A DNA stretch of 64,000 bases from Wukongibacter sp050859025 (GCF_050859025.1 NZ_CP138200.1:2170001-2234000); one strand, 5' to 3'. Counted from the stretch's first letter, positions 52,925 through 62,843 are shown. Made by a program: numbers and translations. The notes: a model not told the origin generated them from the sequence alone.

Positions 52925-53135
52925 ATGAGTAGTAGCCTATGGTTACAATGTAAGAGAGCAGATCGGTTGGTGAAAGATCTGTAGTACATAGGTATGCGAA
53001 TTACACTCTGGAGTTTCGAAGCAGAAAACTTCGACGGCTTACACCCGTTATAGTGGCTAAAGGCATATTATTATGTAAATTAAGGTGGTACCACGGGCCT
53101 TCTCGTCCTTAAATGATGAGGAGGTCCTTTTTGTA
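52925..53135 (+). promoter_or_regulatory. Tyrosyl T-box riboswitch
   Basis: The T-box sequence AAGGTGGTACCACGGG is at 53082-53097, followed by a terminator (GGGCCTTCTCGTCC / GATGAGGAGGTCC, then TTTTT, 53094-53133). Stem I has CCTATG/CATAGG and a specifier loop GAATTACAC with the Tyr codon TAC at 53002-53004. AGAGAG and GGTGAAAG segments are also typical. Uncharged tRNA-Tyr pairs with it and allows readthrough into tyrS; two tRNA-Tyr genes are in the window. Confidence 0.95.
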
Positions 53136-53238
53136 TTTTAAAAAAGGCTTGGATTAAAAATAATGCTAAGTAATATAAACTTTGAGCCTTATATTTAGAG
53201 GATATGTGATATCTCGAAATAGTATAGGAGGGAAAATT

Positions 53239-54465
53239 ATGAAAAACGTTTTTGACACGTTGATGGAACGTGGATTTATTCAACAGACTACTCATGAAGA
53301 TGAAATTCGTGAACTCTTAGGTAAGGAATCTGTTACTTTTTATATAGGTTTTGATCCGACCGCTGATAGTTTACATGTAGGACACTTTCTTCAGATAATG
53401 GTAATGTCACACATGCAAAAAGCAGGACATAAGCCTATCTTTTTGATTGGTGGCGGAACCACAATGGTAGGTGACCCATCTGGAAAAACCGATATGAGAA
53501 AGATGCTTACCAGGGAGCAGATAGAGCATAATGGAGAGTGCTTTAAAAAGCAAGTAGCAAATATGCTTGATTTTTCAGAAGGAAAAGCAATAATGGTAAA
53601 TAATGCTGATTGGCTAATGAACTTAGAGTATATTCCTTTCCTTAGAGAGGTGGGAAGACACTTTTCTGTTAACAGAATGCTTGGGGCAGAATGCTATAAG
53701 GCACGTTTAGAAAAGGGACTATCATTCTTAGAATTTAACTACATGATTATGCAGTCATATGACTTTTTACAGCTATATGAAAGATATAATTGTAAGCTAC
53801 AACTTGGAGGTAACGATCAGTGGTCAAACATAATTTATGGAGCTGACCTAATAAGAAGAATAAAAAGTGAACCTGCCTTTGGAATGACATTTACATTACT
53901 AACAACTAGTGAAGGTAAAAAAATGGGTAAGACTGAATCGGGTGCAGTATGGCTTGATCCTAATAAGACAGCACCATATGATTTTTACCAGTATTGGAGA
54001 AATGTTGATGATGCCGATGTTGAAAAATGTTTATGTCTATTGACTTTCTTACCGATGGATGAAGTAAGGAGGCTTGCAGCTCTAGAGGGTTCAGAAATAA
54101 ATAGGGCAAAAGAAATACTTGCATTTGAGGTAACTAAACTTGTTCATGGTGAAGATGAAGCTAAAAAGGCTCAGGAAGCAGCAAAGTCATTGTTTGGTCA
54201 AGGATCAAATGATGAAAACATTCCATTTACTGAGATTCCAAGATCAGAATTCGAAGAGGGGATGGGAATATTAACTCTTTTAGATAGAATTAATATCGTT
54301 CCATCAAAAAGTGAAGCAAGAAGGATAATAAAAGGAAATGGACTATCAGTTGAAGGAGAAAAGGTGACAGACTTTAACCGTATTATTAAAGAAGAAGATT
54401 TTAAAGATGGTAAATTACTCATTAAGAAGGGTAAGAAGGTATACCATCAGGTTAGATTAGTTTAA
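53239..54465 (+). CDS. tyrS: Tyrosyl-tRNA synthetase
   Basis: 408 aa. Class I synthetase with HVGH (HIGH) in DPTADSLHVGHFLQ, the Tyr/ATP pocket GNDQWSNI, and KMGKT as KMSKS. The S4-like tRNA-binding C-terminal domain includes NIVPSKSEARRIIKGNGLSVEGEKV. The ATG at 53239 follows ATAGGAGGGAAAATT. Controlled by the T-box leader upstream. A hairpin with an incomplete T-run follows at 54491. Confidence 0.97.
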   Translation: MKNVFDTLMERGFIQQTTHEDEIRELLGKESVTFYIGFDPTADSLHVGHFLQIMVMSHMQKAGHKPIFLIGGGTTMVGDPSGKTDMRKMLTREQIEHNGECFKKQVANMLDFSEGKAIMVNNADWLMNLEYIPFLREVGRHFSVNRMLGAECYKARLEKGLSFLEFNYMIMQSYDFLQLYERYNCKLQLGGNDQWSNIIYGADLIRRIKSEPAFGMTFTLLTTSEGKKMGKTESGAVWLDPNKTAPYDFYQYWRNVDDADVEKCLCLLTFLPMDEVRRLAALEGSEINRAKEILAFEVTKLVHGEDEAKKAQEAAKSLFGQGSNDENIPFTEIPRSEFEEGMGILTLLDRINIVPSKSEARRIIKGNGLSVEGEKVTDFNRIIKEEDFKDGKLLIKKGKKVYHQVRLV

Positions 54466-54488
54466 GAATTTATAAATGAATAGAAGAA

Positions 54489-54592
54489 AACTAGGATGAT
54501 TTTAAAAACCATCCTAGGAGTTTGTAAAAGGTGTTCTGCAATGAAGGATTTTCAAGTAGAAGATAAATTCGTCATTGTAAAACATCTTTTTT
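54489..54592 (+). terminator. Two consecutive hairpins after tyrS
   Basis: First CTAGGATG/CATCCTAG (54491-54517) with no T-run; second AAAGGTGTT..GCAATGA / TCATTG..AACATCTTTTTT (54527-54592), which has a good T-run and is the likely terminator. Confidence 0.7.
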
Positions 54593-54827
54593 ATTTGTTA
54601 ATTAAAGCAAGAAAAAGAATCTTATAAAGGCTATTAAGTAAATGCCATACTTTAATAGTTATTACAAAAATGTAAGCCGGCACATAGAGTCTTGTAAATT
54701 AAATCCATAGATAATTATAGTAAAATACTATATAATAGATTTAAATTTCAGCTTAAGCAATTTATTTTTTGTACAATTTCAAAAGTGGGAACAGTAAACC
54801 TTATATAAATGAATTGGAGGGATAATA

Positions 54828-55838
54828 ATGAAGAGTTATGCAAAGAAAATAATAATAGTAACCTTATTATCAGTTGCATTAACTGGATGTGCAACCAACG
54901 AGATAAAGAATGCAAATAGTAATGAAGATACAAAGATAGAGGCAAACGAAGAAGTGGAAAAGATATCTAAGTCATTTGAGAGTTTTATAGCCGATAAACC
55001 TCAATTAGAGGATACTAAGAATTTTATCGAAGAGAATATTAGTAAAGCCGACAGAGAAACAGCCGATAAAATGGTAGAATATCTCATTGAACTGCAGAAA
55101 AAGGGTATAGAAGAAGAAATTAATTATTTCTATTCTGATAATAATATGGATATTCATGAAAAAATTAGAAAAGCATATGAAAAGGATAGCAGTAAGTTTG
55201 AACGAGCTTATGTATTTGCAGGAGAAAATAAGTATTTTTTGTTAGAGAATATAGATGATAAAGAGCTAGTAGATGATATTAAGAAAGTATTCGATAAGGG
55301 TTATGGACTTTATAATGCTGAAGGAAGCTATTACCCTGTAATTGATTATAAGATTATTAAAAGGGATTATTCTGAATATCTAACGGATATGTCTGCCGAG
55401 TATTTAGATATTATGTCAGAGGAGCTTGATGAACCTACTCTTATAGAAGAGTACCTTGCTGTAGAGGCAATAAAGCTTAAGGAAAGGGCATTTAGATATG
55501 AGGAATTCTTAAAAAAATATCCAAAGGCATCTAATGCTGATGATATTGCAATAAACTATATGGTATGTATTTGGAAACTAGTAAATCCAAACATATTTGA
55601 CGGAACAGTAGATGAAGAATTCAAAGTTGTAGAGGATCTTGATAAAGTATATAGAGAGATTCTTGCTGATGACGCACATCCTGTAACAGTTGAGGCTGTT
55701 GAAGGTATAACTGAATACATAGAAAGTAAAAATGGGGTTTTAGGTAGCATGAATAATATGGATGAGCTTTATAAAGTATCAGATAAGCTACATAAAAAAG
55801 CAACTGAAAAAATTAAAGAGCTTTATTTAAAAGAGTAA
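54828..55838 (+). CDS. Predicted lipoprotein, helical, unrecognised
   Basis: 336 aa. Signal peptide with lipobox LTGC (Cys20). The mature region is acidic and mostly alpha-helical, with repeated short helices (for example KADRETADKMVEYLIELQKKG and YRILADDAHP-type turns) and no Cys. It looks like a surface-attached helical repeat protein. ATG after GGAGGGATAAT. Monocistronic. I do not recognise a family. Confidence 0.75.
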   Translation: MKSYAKKIIIVTLLSVALTGCATNEIKNANSNEDTKIEANEEVEKISKSFESFIADKPQLEDTKNFIEENISKADRETADKMVEYLIELQKKGIEEEINYFYSDNNMDIHEKIRKAYEKDSSKFERAYVFAGENKYFLLENIDDKELVDDIKKVFDKGYGLYNAEGSYYPVIDYKIIKRDYSEYLTDMSAEYLDIMSEELDEPTLIEEYLAVEAIKLKERAFRYEEFLKKYPKASNADDIAINYMVCIWKLVNPNIFDGTVDEEFKVVEDLDKVYREILADDAHPVTVEAVEGITEYIESKNGVLGSMNNMDELYKVSDKLHKKATEKIKELYLKE

Positions 55839-55965
55839 AATGAATAGATTGATGAGAAATTTGAAGTTCAGAGAGTGTTGAAATCAAGAGACCGCAGTGC
55901 ATACAGATCGTAAGGGTTCTTAATTGAAGCAACAATGAATAAATTCGGATTTCTAGGCAGTTTAA

Positions 55966-55999
55966 AGTAGACTTGGGGATGAACCCAAGTCTATTTCAC
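55966..55999. terminator. Bidirectional terminator
   Basis: TAGACTTGGG / CCCAAGTCTA stem with 6-nt loop between the convergent lipoprotein and DUF4179 genes. Confidence 0.8.
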
Positions 56000-57364
56000 T
56001 TTTATTTTAAAGGATTTATTTATTACGTTTGGATAGTTCGAAAATGTTAAAGTAACTGGATTTACATATTCTAAATCCTTGGAAATCGTAAAGAAAAGTT
56101 TACTAGTATTTTCAGTTGATGAATGCCCTTGAGAATCGGCATGTAGAATATTCCCTTTAGCATCCTTGAAATCAAAGCTAAATGATAGATCATCATAGGG
56201 ATATTCAAAGACTAATGAAATAACATCGTCATTACTTCTATTTTCTACTTCACGAAACTTGAAATCATGATCAGGAGGATTTAATAGCTTAGTTTTTTCT
56301 ATATCAACAATTATATCCATTTTTTCCTTATCAATTGCTTTTATGCCATTCCCCATAATATAAATCTCATTTGGTTCGCTAAAATAATTGCTCTCAAAAT
56401 ATAGTTCTCTTGTAAAATCGTCTGGATTCGAGCTCATTAAAGATCCTAAACCGTTTTGCCAAACCCTATTATTATCAGCTATTCTTAAGTCTTCAACAGA
56501 AAATATATTCATTGAATTATTCACATCGTATCTTAAATGTAATATGCTTGTTAAGGGATAAACTGTGAGTTTATCAAAGAGTAACTTCTGCCCAGCAATT
56601 TCTACTGTCTCATTAATATCGTAGGTGAGCTTTTCATTTTTAAATAATTCATTATTAAGGGGTATAGATATATCCCAGGTATATGGCAATTCCTCTGACC
56701 TAGAATGATTCTCTTCATTATCATTATCTTTACCTAAAATTTCAGTATGAGCTTCTAAACTGGATTCAGATTCTCGAAATTTAATTTTTATCTGCATACT
56801 GTCTGGAGCTTCCATCTCAGAGGATAGGATTAAATCAAGCTTATCATGGATTTTTTTTACCTTGTTTAAGTTTATATCGTCATAATAGGGATAACTATAG
56901 CTAGCGGGAATGTTTTCTCCATTGTCATCAAGAATATTGAAATCAATATGCTCGATATATTTATGGTTCCCTTTATTTTCTATTGTGTAGAATAGAACCA
57001 TTCTTTTTCCATCAAAAATAAGACTATCAACTGTAAAAGCTAAGTCATCATGCTCGTCGGATATACCAATATACTGTATAAAATTATTTTTTATGGCCAA
57101 CTTAATACCTTCATCCTGTATGTCATAAAGAGCATCATATTTACTGTTAGCTCCTATAATATTATTAAAGTAACTAGAGAGAGGAGAGAACTTTAGAGTT
57201 ATTATAAATAATGCTAATATAATAAAGACTAAAGTAAGTCGTTTCTTCTTTAATACACAATTACGATTTCTTTTAGCATTAGGATGATTTTCTTCATAAT
57301 CATTATTATCTGAACCTGAAAAATTTTTGATATCATGGTTATTATTTTCATTCATTTTTATCAC
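55991..57364 (-). CDS. DUF4179/DUF5643 membrane-anchored protein
   Basis: 457 aa. A cytoplasmic part of about 40 residues, one membrane helix (about 43-62) and a large outside domain. SKYDALYDIQDEGIKLAIKNNFIQYIGISDEHDDLAFTVDSLIFDGKRMVLFYTIEN is the DUF4179 pattern, and the C-terminal half (ISVEDLRIADNNRVWQ..., PNEIYIMGNG) resembles DUF5643. Such proteins usually sit next to an ECF sigma factor as its anti-sigma or membrane partner; no such gene is adjacent here, and the short cytoplasmic tail lacks a clear anti-sigma domain. ATG at 57364 preceded by AAAGGTAGTGATAAA. Confidence 0.75.
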   Translation of the reverse strand: MIKMNENNNHDIKNFSGSDNNDYEENHPNAKRNRNCVLKKKRLTLVFIILALFIITLKFSPLSSYFNNIIGANSKYDALYDIQDEGIKLAIKNNFIQYIGISDEHDDLAFTVDSLIFDGKRMVLFYTIENKGNHKYIEHIDFNILDDNGENIPASYSYPYYDDINLNKVKKIHDKLDLILSSEMEAPDSMQIKIKFRESESSLEAHTEILGKDNDNEENHSRSEELPYTWDISIPLNNELFKNEKLTYDINETVEIAGQKLLFDKLTVYPLTSILHLRYDVNNSMNIFSVEDLRIADNNRVWQNGLGSLMSSNPDDFTRELYFESNYFSEPNEIYIMGNGIKAIDKEKMDIIVDIEKTKLLNPPDHDFKFREVENRSNDDVISLVFEYPYDDLSFSFDFKDAKGNILHADSQGHSSTENTSKLFFTISKDLEYVNPVTLTFSNYPNVINKSFKIKVK

Positions 57365-57558
57365 TACCTTTAAAGTATTTATATTAAAAGAGATTAATAC
57401 ATTGCTATTATATCATTATAAATGTAAAAGTTTCACTTAATATTATATTAAAAATAATATTCTTTAGACTAGTATTAAAAAGGAATTAGCTATTTAGTGT
57501 TGAATACAAATAGAGTAAATTTTAATTATTAACCAAGGAATCTTTGGGGGGAAGGTTT

Positions 57559-59232
57559 ATGTTTGCATTTAATCGTGATGATAAAAATATGATTAAAAAA
57601 TTGTTTTATGAGCTTGTGTCAGTTCAAAGTGATACTGGAACGAAGCTAGAGAAGGATATAGAAGATAAAATCTATGAGTGGTTTATTGGTAGACCCTATT
57701 ATAGGAGAAATGCAGAGTTAGCTGGAAAGTATATTGTGGAAGATGATCCTCTTAAACGATCAGTGGTATGGGCCCTAGTAAAGGGTAATGGAGAGGATAC
57801 AGTGGTATTGATGAATCATCATGATGCCGTAGATATATATGAATATGGAGAACTTAGGGATACTTCTTTAAAACCAGAGGAGCTGAAGAAGGCTCTCAAA
57901 CAGTTAAATTTAGATGACGATGTAGTAAAGGATATAGAATCAGATGAATGGATATTTGGTAGAGGAACAGCAGATATGAAAGCCGGTACTGCTATACAAA
58001 TGTGGATGACCTACAAGGCATCTTCTATTGAAAACTTTAATGGAAATCTACTATTTCTATCGGTTTCCGATGAAGAAAATCTGTCGGCAGGGATGAGAGG
58101 AGCAATTAAGCTATTGGTAGACATAAGAGAAAAGCATGGTTTAAAATATAAATCTATTATAAATTCCGAACCGTTTTCAAAGGAAGATGATGGTAGCGGA
58201 ATTATCTATGAGGGATCAGTAGGTAAATTTATGCCTGTAATATATGTAAGGGGCAAAAAATCTCATATTGGTCAAATATATACGGGTCTTAATCCATCTT
58301 ACCTTCTTTCAATGATACATACAAGGATTGAACTCAATGTTGATTTTTCTGATTCAGTAGATGGAGAAATGTCACCACCCCCTTCATGGGTATATTTACG
58401 TGATAGGAAAAAATGTTACGATGCTTCAATTCCTGAAGCCTCGGCAGCCTACTTTAGTATGTTGAGTCTTTATACATCTCCAAAGGAAATAATAGAAAGA
58501 TTAAGGAATAACTGTGAGATGGCTTTTGTAGAATGTATTGATAATATAAATAAATCCTATAGAGAGTTTTGTAGAAGAGCTAACAAGGAATTTATAAAGC
58601 TGCCGTGGAAACCAAGGATTCTAACATATAGTGAGCTTTATAATATGGTTTTGGAAAAGCATGGTGAAGGATTTCTAGAAAAATTTAATAAGTTAGTTTG
58701 CATTTCTAAAGATAAAATGGTTAGTGGTGAAATAAATATTCAAGAAGCGACAATTAGGCTTGTAGAAGAGGTAGTGGAGTTCCTAGACGATAAGGAGCCT
58801 TTAATTGTATTAGCAATTTCTGCTCCATTCTATCCCCATATATGCAATAGAGATATAGGCTTAACAAAGGAAGATGAATTTATAGATATAGTAAATAAAT
58901 TTTCATTATCAAAATGGGGACAAGGCTATAAAAAAAGAAATTACTTTATGGGAATTTCAGACCTCAGCTATACGGGTTTACTAAGTTCGGATTCAGTTAT
59001 CAACACAATAGAATCTAATACTCCCGGTTGGGGAAGCTTATATTATATACCCTTTGATAATTTGAAAAGCTTATCAATGCCTACGATTAATATTGGGCCT
59101 TGGGGTAAGGATCTCCATAAGATTACTGAAAGGGTTTTGGAAGAGGATGTATTTTATAGAACTCCACAAATTATTGCCAACTTTATAGATAAAATACTAA
59201 ATTCTGATGAAACAGAAAAGAAGAAAAATTAA
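57559..59232 (+). CDS. RocB-like M20 family peptidase
   Basis: 557 aa, the RocB length. LMNHHDAVDIYEYGELRD (metal-binding His and Asp), WIFGRGTADMKAGTAI and SVSDEENLSAGMRGA are the M20 active-site blocks, interrupted by the larger lid typical of RocB. RocB lies in the arginine-utilisation operon of Bacillus, but its substrate is not firmly known; no rocA, rocD or rocF gene is near. The ATG at 57559 follows TTGGGGGGAAGGTTT. It is separate from the broken M20 gene at 12309 and not closely related by sequence. Confidence 0.85.
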   Translation: MFAFNRDDKNMIKKLFYELVSVQSDTGTKLEKDIEDKIYEWFIGRPYYRRNAELAGKYIVEDDPLKRSVVWALVKGNGEDTVVLMNHHDAVDIYEYGELRDTSLKPEELKKALKQLNLDDDVVKDIESDEWIFGRGTADMKAGTAIQMWMTYKASSIENFNGNLLFLSVSDEENLSAGMRGAIKLLVDIREKHGLKYKSIINSEPFSKEDDGSGIIYEGSVGKFMPVIYVRGKKSHIGQIYTGLNPSYLLSMIHTRIELNVDFSDSVDGEMSPPPSWVYLRDRKKCYDASIPEASAAYFSMLSLYTSPKEIIERLRNNCEMAFVECIDNINKSYREFCRRANKEFIKLPWKPRILTYSELYNMVLEKHGEGFLEKFNKLVCISKDKMVSGEINIQEATIRLVEEVVEFLDDKEPLIVLAISAPFYPHICNRDIGLTKEDEFIDIVNKFSLSKWGQGYKKRNYFMGISDLSYTGLLSSDSVINTIESNTPGWGSLYYIPFDNLKSLSMPTINIGPWGKDLHKITERVLEEDVFYRTPQIIANFIDKILNSDETEKKKN

Positions 59233-59297
59233 TGAAGGAAATTTAATCATAGGAGCTAGAAGTGAAAAAGTAATATATATACCTTAAGAAATTAAGA

Positions 59298-59340
59298 AAC
59301 TCTGATAGTACAATTCTTTCTATCAGAGTTCTAATTTTTT
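59298..59340 (+). terminator. Terminator
   Basis: AACTCTGATAG / CTATCAGAGTT stem with a TACAATTCTTT loop, then CTAATTTTTT. It ends the RocB-like gene; the rest of the 367-bp gap to 59600 shows nothing else. Confidence 0.85.
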
Positions 59341-59599
59341 CAAATGCTTCTAGTACTTTTTTAGTCCTGCCCCCCATAAGGGAATTATTACTTTTCCTTT
59401 TATACTTTGGGAACTCTCTTTATAGATAAAGTTATACTAGTAGTTTTTTAAATCGGAAGAATATTATAAGAAAATGTTAAGATTATCGACAAAATTCGTC
59501 AAAGGAATATATGATATTATGTCTAATAGATTATAAGCTGATAGTAAATTTATAAGTATTATTTTAATGTTTTGAAATAAAAGACAAGGAGAATAAAGG

Positions 59600-60532
59600 A
59601 TGGATAAGAAGAAACTCTTTATAATATTAATAATAATTTCTATTTCGTGGATAGGAAATTTAATTTATTATTATAGTCAACAGCTTTCTGAGCCGCTTTT
59701 TCTAAATCACTATTATGAACTGACTTTAGATACTGATACAAGCTTTGATATCTACTATTTGATTAATAAAAGTCAAGATATTGATTTAAGATGGGCTGAG
59801 ATACCTGGGATTGAAGATGCTCAATTTGATCTTTTGGAGCATGACGTAAAAACCTTTAATCATCATATGCTAAAAAGAGGTCTTTTTAAGATAAATATTA
59901 ATGTATTTAAGGAAATGGAGCTTGAAGAAGACAAATACGTCTTTAACGAGATAATTGCTCACTTCAGTAATGGAGAAACAAAGAGAGTGGATATCGGAAA
60001 GGTAATAATACATAAAGAGGATTATAAAAATGTTGAGAGCCCCATTAAAGGGAAAAGCTCTGGCAGCTCTAGTACAAATAAACAATATAGACTTTTTGAA
60101 GCTGAGGAGCCTTTAAGGATTATGGGATTTGACTATGATCTAAAGGAATATTTAGATGGATTTCTATATATATCCTTGGATTATCCTCAAAATAGGACTA
60201 ATAAATTAGCAGAATTTGAAGGTAAAGGAGAGAATCAATCTACAAAATATAAAGAAGATGTGGAAGATTTATTTTCAATAGATGGGGTTGAATTAAGGGA
60301 AGATTTATTTCCAATTAAGTTAAACAAAGGAGAGGATATAATAATAAATAATAGATTTTACTCCAAAAATAATGAAGATGAACGCCTCTATAATTATTAT
60401 CAAATATATTCTAGGTTAAGGATTGAAACAGAGAATGATGAGGTATACACTAGAGATTGTGAAATGCATTACAATCCTTACTTTGATAATTCAGATATTG
60501 TAACTATAATAAAAGAAAGAAGGGGAAGATAG
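59600..60532 (+). CDS. Membrane-anchored protein, unrecognised
   Basis: 310 aa. One N-terminal membrane helix (about 5-25), then an outside domain predicted as beta-rich (YYELTLDTDTSFDIYYLINKSQDIDLRWAEIPG, FNEIIAHFSNGETKRVDIGKVIIHKEDY), with a Ser/Lys-rich linker near 152-160. No Cys except one. Directly followed (no gap) by the next gene. The ATG follows ACAAGGAGAATAAAGG. The pair may form a membrane complex; no family recognised. Confidence 0.65.
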   Translation: MDKKKLFIILIIISISWIGNLIYYYSQQLSEPLFLNHYYELTLDTDTSFDIYYLINKSQDIDLRWAEIPGIEDAQFDLLEHDVKTFNHHMLKRGLFKININVFKEMELEEDKYVFNEIIAHFSNGETKRVDIGKVIIHKEDYKNVESPIKGKSSGSSSTNKQYRLFEAEEPLRIMGFDYDLKEYLDGFLYISLDYPQNRTNKLAEFEGKGENQSTKYKEDVEDLFSIDGVELREDLFPIKLNKGEDIIINNRFYSKNNEDERLYNYYQIYSRLRIETENDEVYTRDCEMHYNPYFDNSDIVTIIKERRGR

Positions 60533-61090
60533 ATGTATCAAGAGGGATATAATAAGCTTTTTAAGGGACTAATAGTTGTACTTATTGATATTAGACTCAA
60601 TAACTTTAACATATGTCCCGATATACTAGGTTATATAATAATTGTATCTGCATTAGGTATTTTAGAAAATCAACACAGCGCCTATGGTAAAGCAAAATCC
60701 TTTGCAATAGCGTTAATATTTTTTTCAATACCTGATATTTATCAGGCTAATAATATTCTAGACGGTATAGGAGTATCTAATTATAATATTTTATTTATGA
60801 TTATTTCAACAATAGCGGGCATAATGGAACTAGTTTTGATATATTATATTTCTGAAGGTATCATTAATATAGCAAAAGATAGAGGTTTAAATGAATTAGC
60901 AGAAAAAGCTGATGAGCGTTGGGAGGGAATATTAGTTATTGAAGCCATTATTCTAATATCTACTCCATTTTACTTAAATATTAATATAGATATATTTGCA
61001 ATCTATCTTTTGGGAATTGGTATTATAGCTTTTATTATGCATATATTATTTATATCACTAACTAAAGATATTGGTAAAGTTCTTGGATAA
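60533..61090 (+). CDS. Multi-TM protein, unrecognised
   Basis: 185 aa with about five membrane segments (LFKGLIVVLIDIRL, ILGYIIIVSALGIL, FAIALIFFSIPDIY, ILFMIISTIAGIMELVLIYY, LLGIGIIAFIMHILFISL). ATG immediately after the stop of the previous gene; GGGGAAG ribosome site inside it. Likely forms a unit with that anchored protein. Confidence 0.65.
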   Translation: MYQEGYNKLFKGLIVVLIDIRLNNFNICPDILGYIIIVSALGILENQHSAYGKAKSFAIALIFFSIPDIYQANNILDGIGVSNYNILFMIISTIAGIMELVLIYYISEGIINIAKDRGLNELAEKADERWEGILVIEAIILISTPFYLNINIDIFAIYLLGIGIIAFIMHILFISLTKDIGKVLG

Positions 61091-61138
61091 TCAAAGCATT
61101 ATTTTGGAATTGGAAACATTACTTGATGTTTTTGGAAA

Positions 61139-61176
61139 GTAGAAAACTTCTCTAAGAAGTTTTCTATTAATTTTTT
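61139..61176 (+). terminator. Terminator
   Basis: AGAAAACTT / AAGTTTTCT stem (61141-61165) followed by ATTAATTTTTT. Confidence 0.8.
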
Positions 61177-61186
61177 GAGAAAAAAC

Positions 61187-61504
61187 TTAATGATTACATG
61201 TTTTACAATTTATATAAGACTTATAACAAAGATACATTTCGTCAGCGGTCTTTAGGCTTTGTAATAAACTACTAAGAATATCCGTATATTCCTGAAGTTC
61301 ATACTGAAGATGAAGTCTTTCATCGCTGTTGGATTGAAGAGTGATAGACTCCATAAGATTATGTATTCTTTCCCTTATCTTAGCCACTTCTTTTGAAGAA
61401 TCTGATAATTTATCACGAAGATAATTGTCAGTATTATCGCATCCAAGCCTATTTACTAGCTCTTTTATTATATCATAATGTTTTAAATAGATTGATTTTT
61501 CCAT
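61187..61504 (-). CDS. Small helical protein with C-terminal Cys pair, unrecognised
   Basis: 105 aa, two or three amphipathic helices (YLKHYDIIKELVNRL, EVAKIRERIHNLMESI, DERLHLQYELQEYTDILSSLL) and a C-terminal CKTCNH. The ATG at 61504 follows CAGGAGTGTTAAT; longer upstream reading adds an unlikely N-terminus. Convergent with the membrane pair. Confidence 0.55.
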   Translation of the reverse strand: MEKSIYLKHYDIIKELVNRLGCDNTDNYLRDKLSDSSKEVAKIRERIHNLMESITLQSNSDERLHLQYELQEYTDILSSLLQSLKTADEMYLCYKSYINCKTCNH

Positions 61505-61758
61505 ATTAACACTCCTGAATATATAATGTATAAAACCTTGAATAAATTGACATGGAAGTTCTATAGTATGTTTTACTCCCATGCTAAAGAAGTTATATAA
61601 GTATTATACACGAACCTATGTTCGAAAACAATGGATGATGTGAAAATTTTTCAAATTGAATTAATTTGAATTTAATATATAGATGTGTAGACTATTGTAA
61701 AGGTTCTAGAACTAAATTCCATACTGAAATCATAGTATAGATATAGGGAGGTGATTTT

Positions 61759-62469
61759 TTGTTTGGTAGCAAAAAGTATAAAAAGGCAATGAATAATAAC
61801 AGAAGGTTATTTGCATATACATATGTAATTTTGATAATCATATTACTTTTAGTAATTTACGGATTTATGCTGGTAGATAAAAAAATTAAGCCAACGGTTT
61901 TAACTATAGCTGAAATTAAAGCTAAGCAAATAGCGTCAAAAGCAATAAATGAATCTATAAGTAAAAAAATTACCGATGATATAAGATACCAGGATTTATA
62001 TTTCATAAGAACTGATAGTGAAGGCAATATTACCTTTATGCAATCAAATACAATTTTAATGAATAATTTGGCTGCGGATGTTGCACTGGAGGTACAACAA
62101 AGAATGCAGGAAATAGGAACCCAGGAGGAGACGATGATAAGAATACCCTTAGGAAATATATTTGAAAGTCAAATATTAGCACAGTACGGGCCTAAAATAA
62201 ATGTTGAAGTTACTACAATTGGGAGGGTAAATGTAGACTTTTATACGGAGTTTGAGCAGTCGGGAATAAATCAAACAAGGCATAAGATATACTTAACAGT
62301 AAATACTCAAGTTAAAACAATTATTCCATTTACATCAAAAACAATGCCGGTGCAGTCGACTGTTCCTATAGCTGAGACAATCATAGTAGGCAAAGTTCCT
62401 GCTAATTATGTAAATGTACCAAAGGAAGAGCTGATGAACGTTGTTCCAGAAGGAAATGATGATAAGTAG
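61759..62469 (+). CDS. yunB: Sporulation protein YunB
   Basis: 236 aa. One N-terminal membrane helix (about 18-38), then the YunB domain: IKPTVLTIAEIKAKQIASKAINESI, DLYFIRTDSEGNITFMQSNTILMN, RIPLGNIFESQILAQYGPKINVE and VPIAETIIVGKVPANYVNV. YunB is made under sigma E control in Bacillus and is required for normal spore formation. TTG start at 61759 after GGGAGGTGATTTT. Confidence 0.94.
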   Translation: MFGSKKYKKAMNNNRRLFAYTYVILIIILLLVIYGFMLVDKKIKPTVLTIAEIKAKQIASKAINESISKKITDDIRYQDLYFIRTDSEGNITFMQSNTILMNNLAADVALEVQQRMQEIGTQEETMIRIPLGNIFESQILAQYGPKINVEVTTIGRVNVDFYTEFEQSGINQTRHKIYLTVNTQVKTIIPFTSKTMPVQSTVPIAETIIVGKVPANYVNVPKEELMNVVPEGNDDK

Positions 62470-62599
62470 TTAGGCTAATGCTCTAATATATAAGGTATTA
62501 CCCGGGAAATTCCAGCTTTATAATAGGAATATTCGCCTAGATTTAGTATCTAAAATTTATAGCTTATAAATTTTTTGAAAAGGTTGAGAGGTAACTGAT

Positions 62600-62680
62600 A
62601 TGCAAAAGATAATGATTATAGGGGCTACTGGAACTGGTAAATCTACTATGGTCCGTACACTAAGTAATATAATATCTTAG
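62600..62680 (+). pseudogene. Truncated P-loop (EutP-like) fragment
   Basis: 26-residue ORF after GAGAGGTAACTGAT. It starts KIMIIGATGTGKSTMVRTL, a complete Walker A motif as in EutP/PduV-type P-loop proteins, then stops at once. The rest of the domain is absent downstream. Confidence 0.5.
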
Positions 62681-62694
62681 GAATAAATACGATT

Positions 62695-62719
62695 GGCTTC
62701 TGCAAATTATGCAGAAGCC
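62695..62719. other. Perfect 10-bp hairpin
   Basis: GGCTTCTGCA / TGCAGAAGCC with an AATTA loop, just after the P-loop fragment; no T-run, so the terminator role is doubtful. Confidence 0.5.
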
Positions 62720-62843
62720 ATATATATAGGGTTGTGGGGGAGTATTATCTAATAATTATTATAGCTGGAGAAGATTAACTCAGTGTTAAGAAACTATTAA
62801 AGTTATGAAATAAAACTATTAAAAATTTATCATTAAAAATGTA

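Noticed and set aside
52795..53295. Reverse ORFs over the T-box and tyrS leader
   Set aside because: They overlap a clear structured leader and lack ribosome sites.
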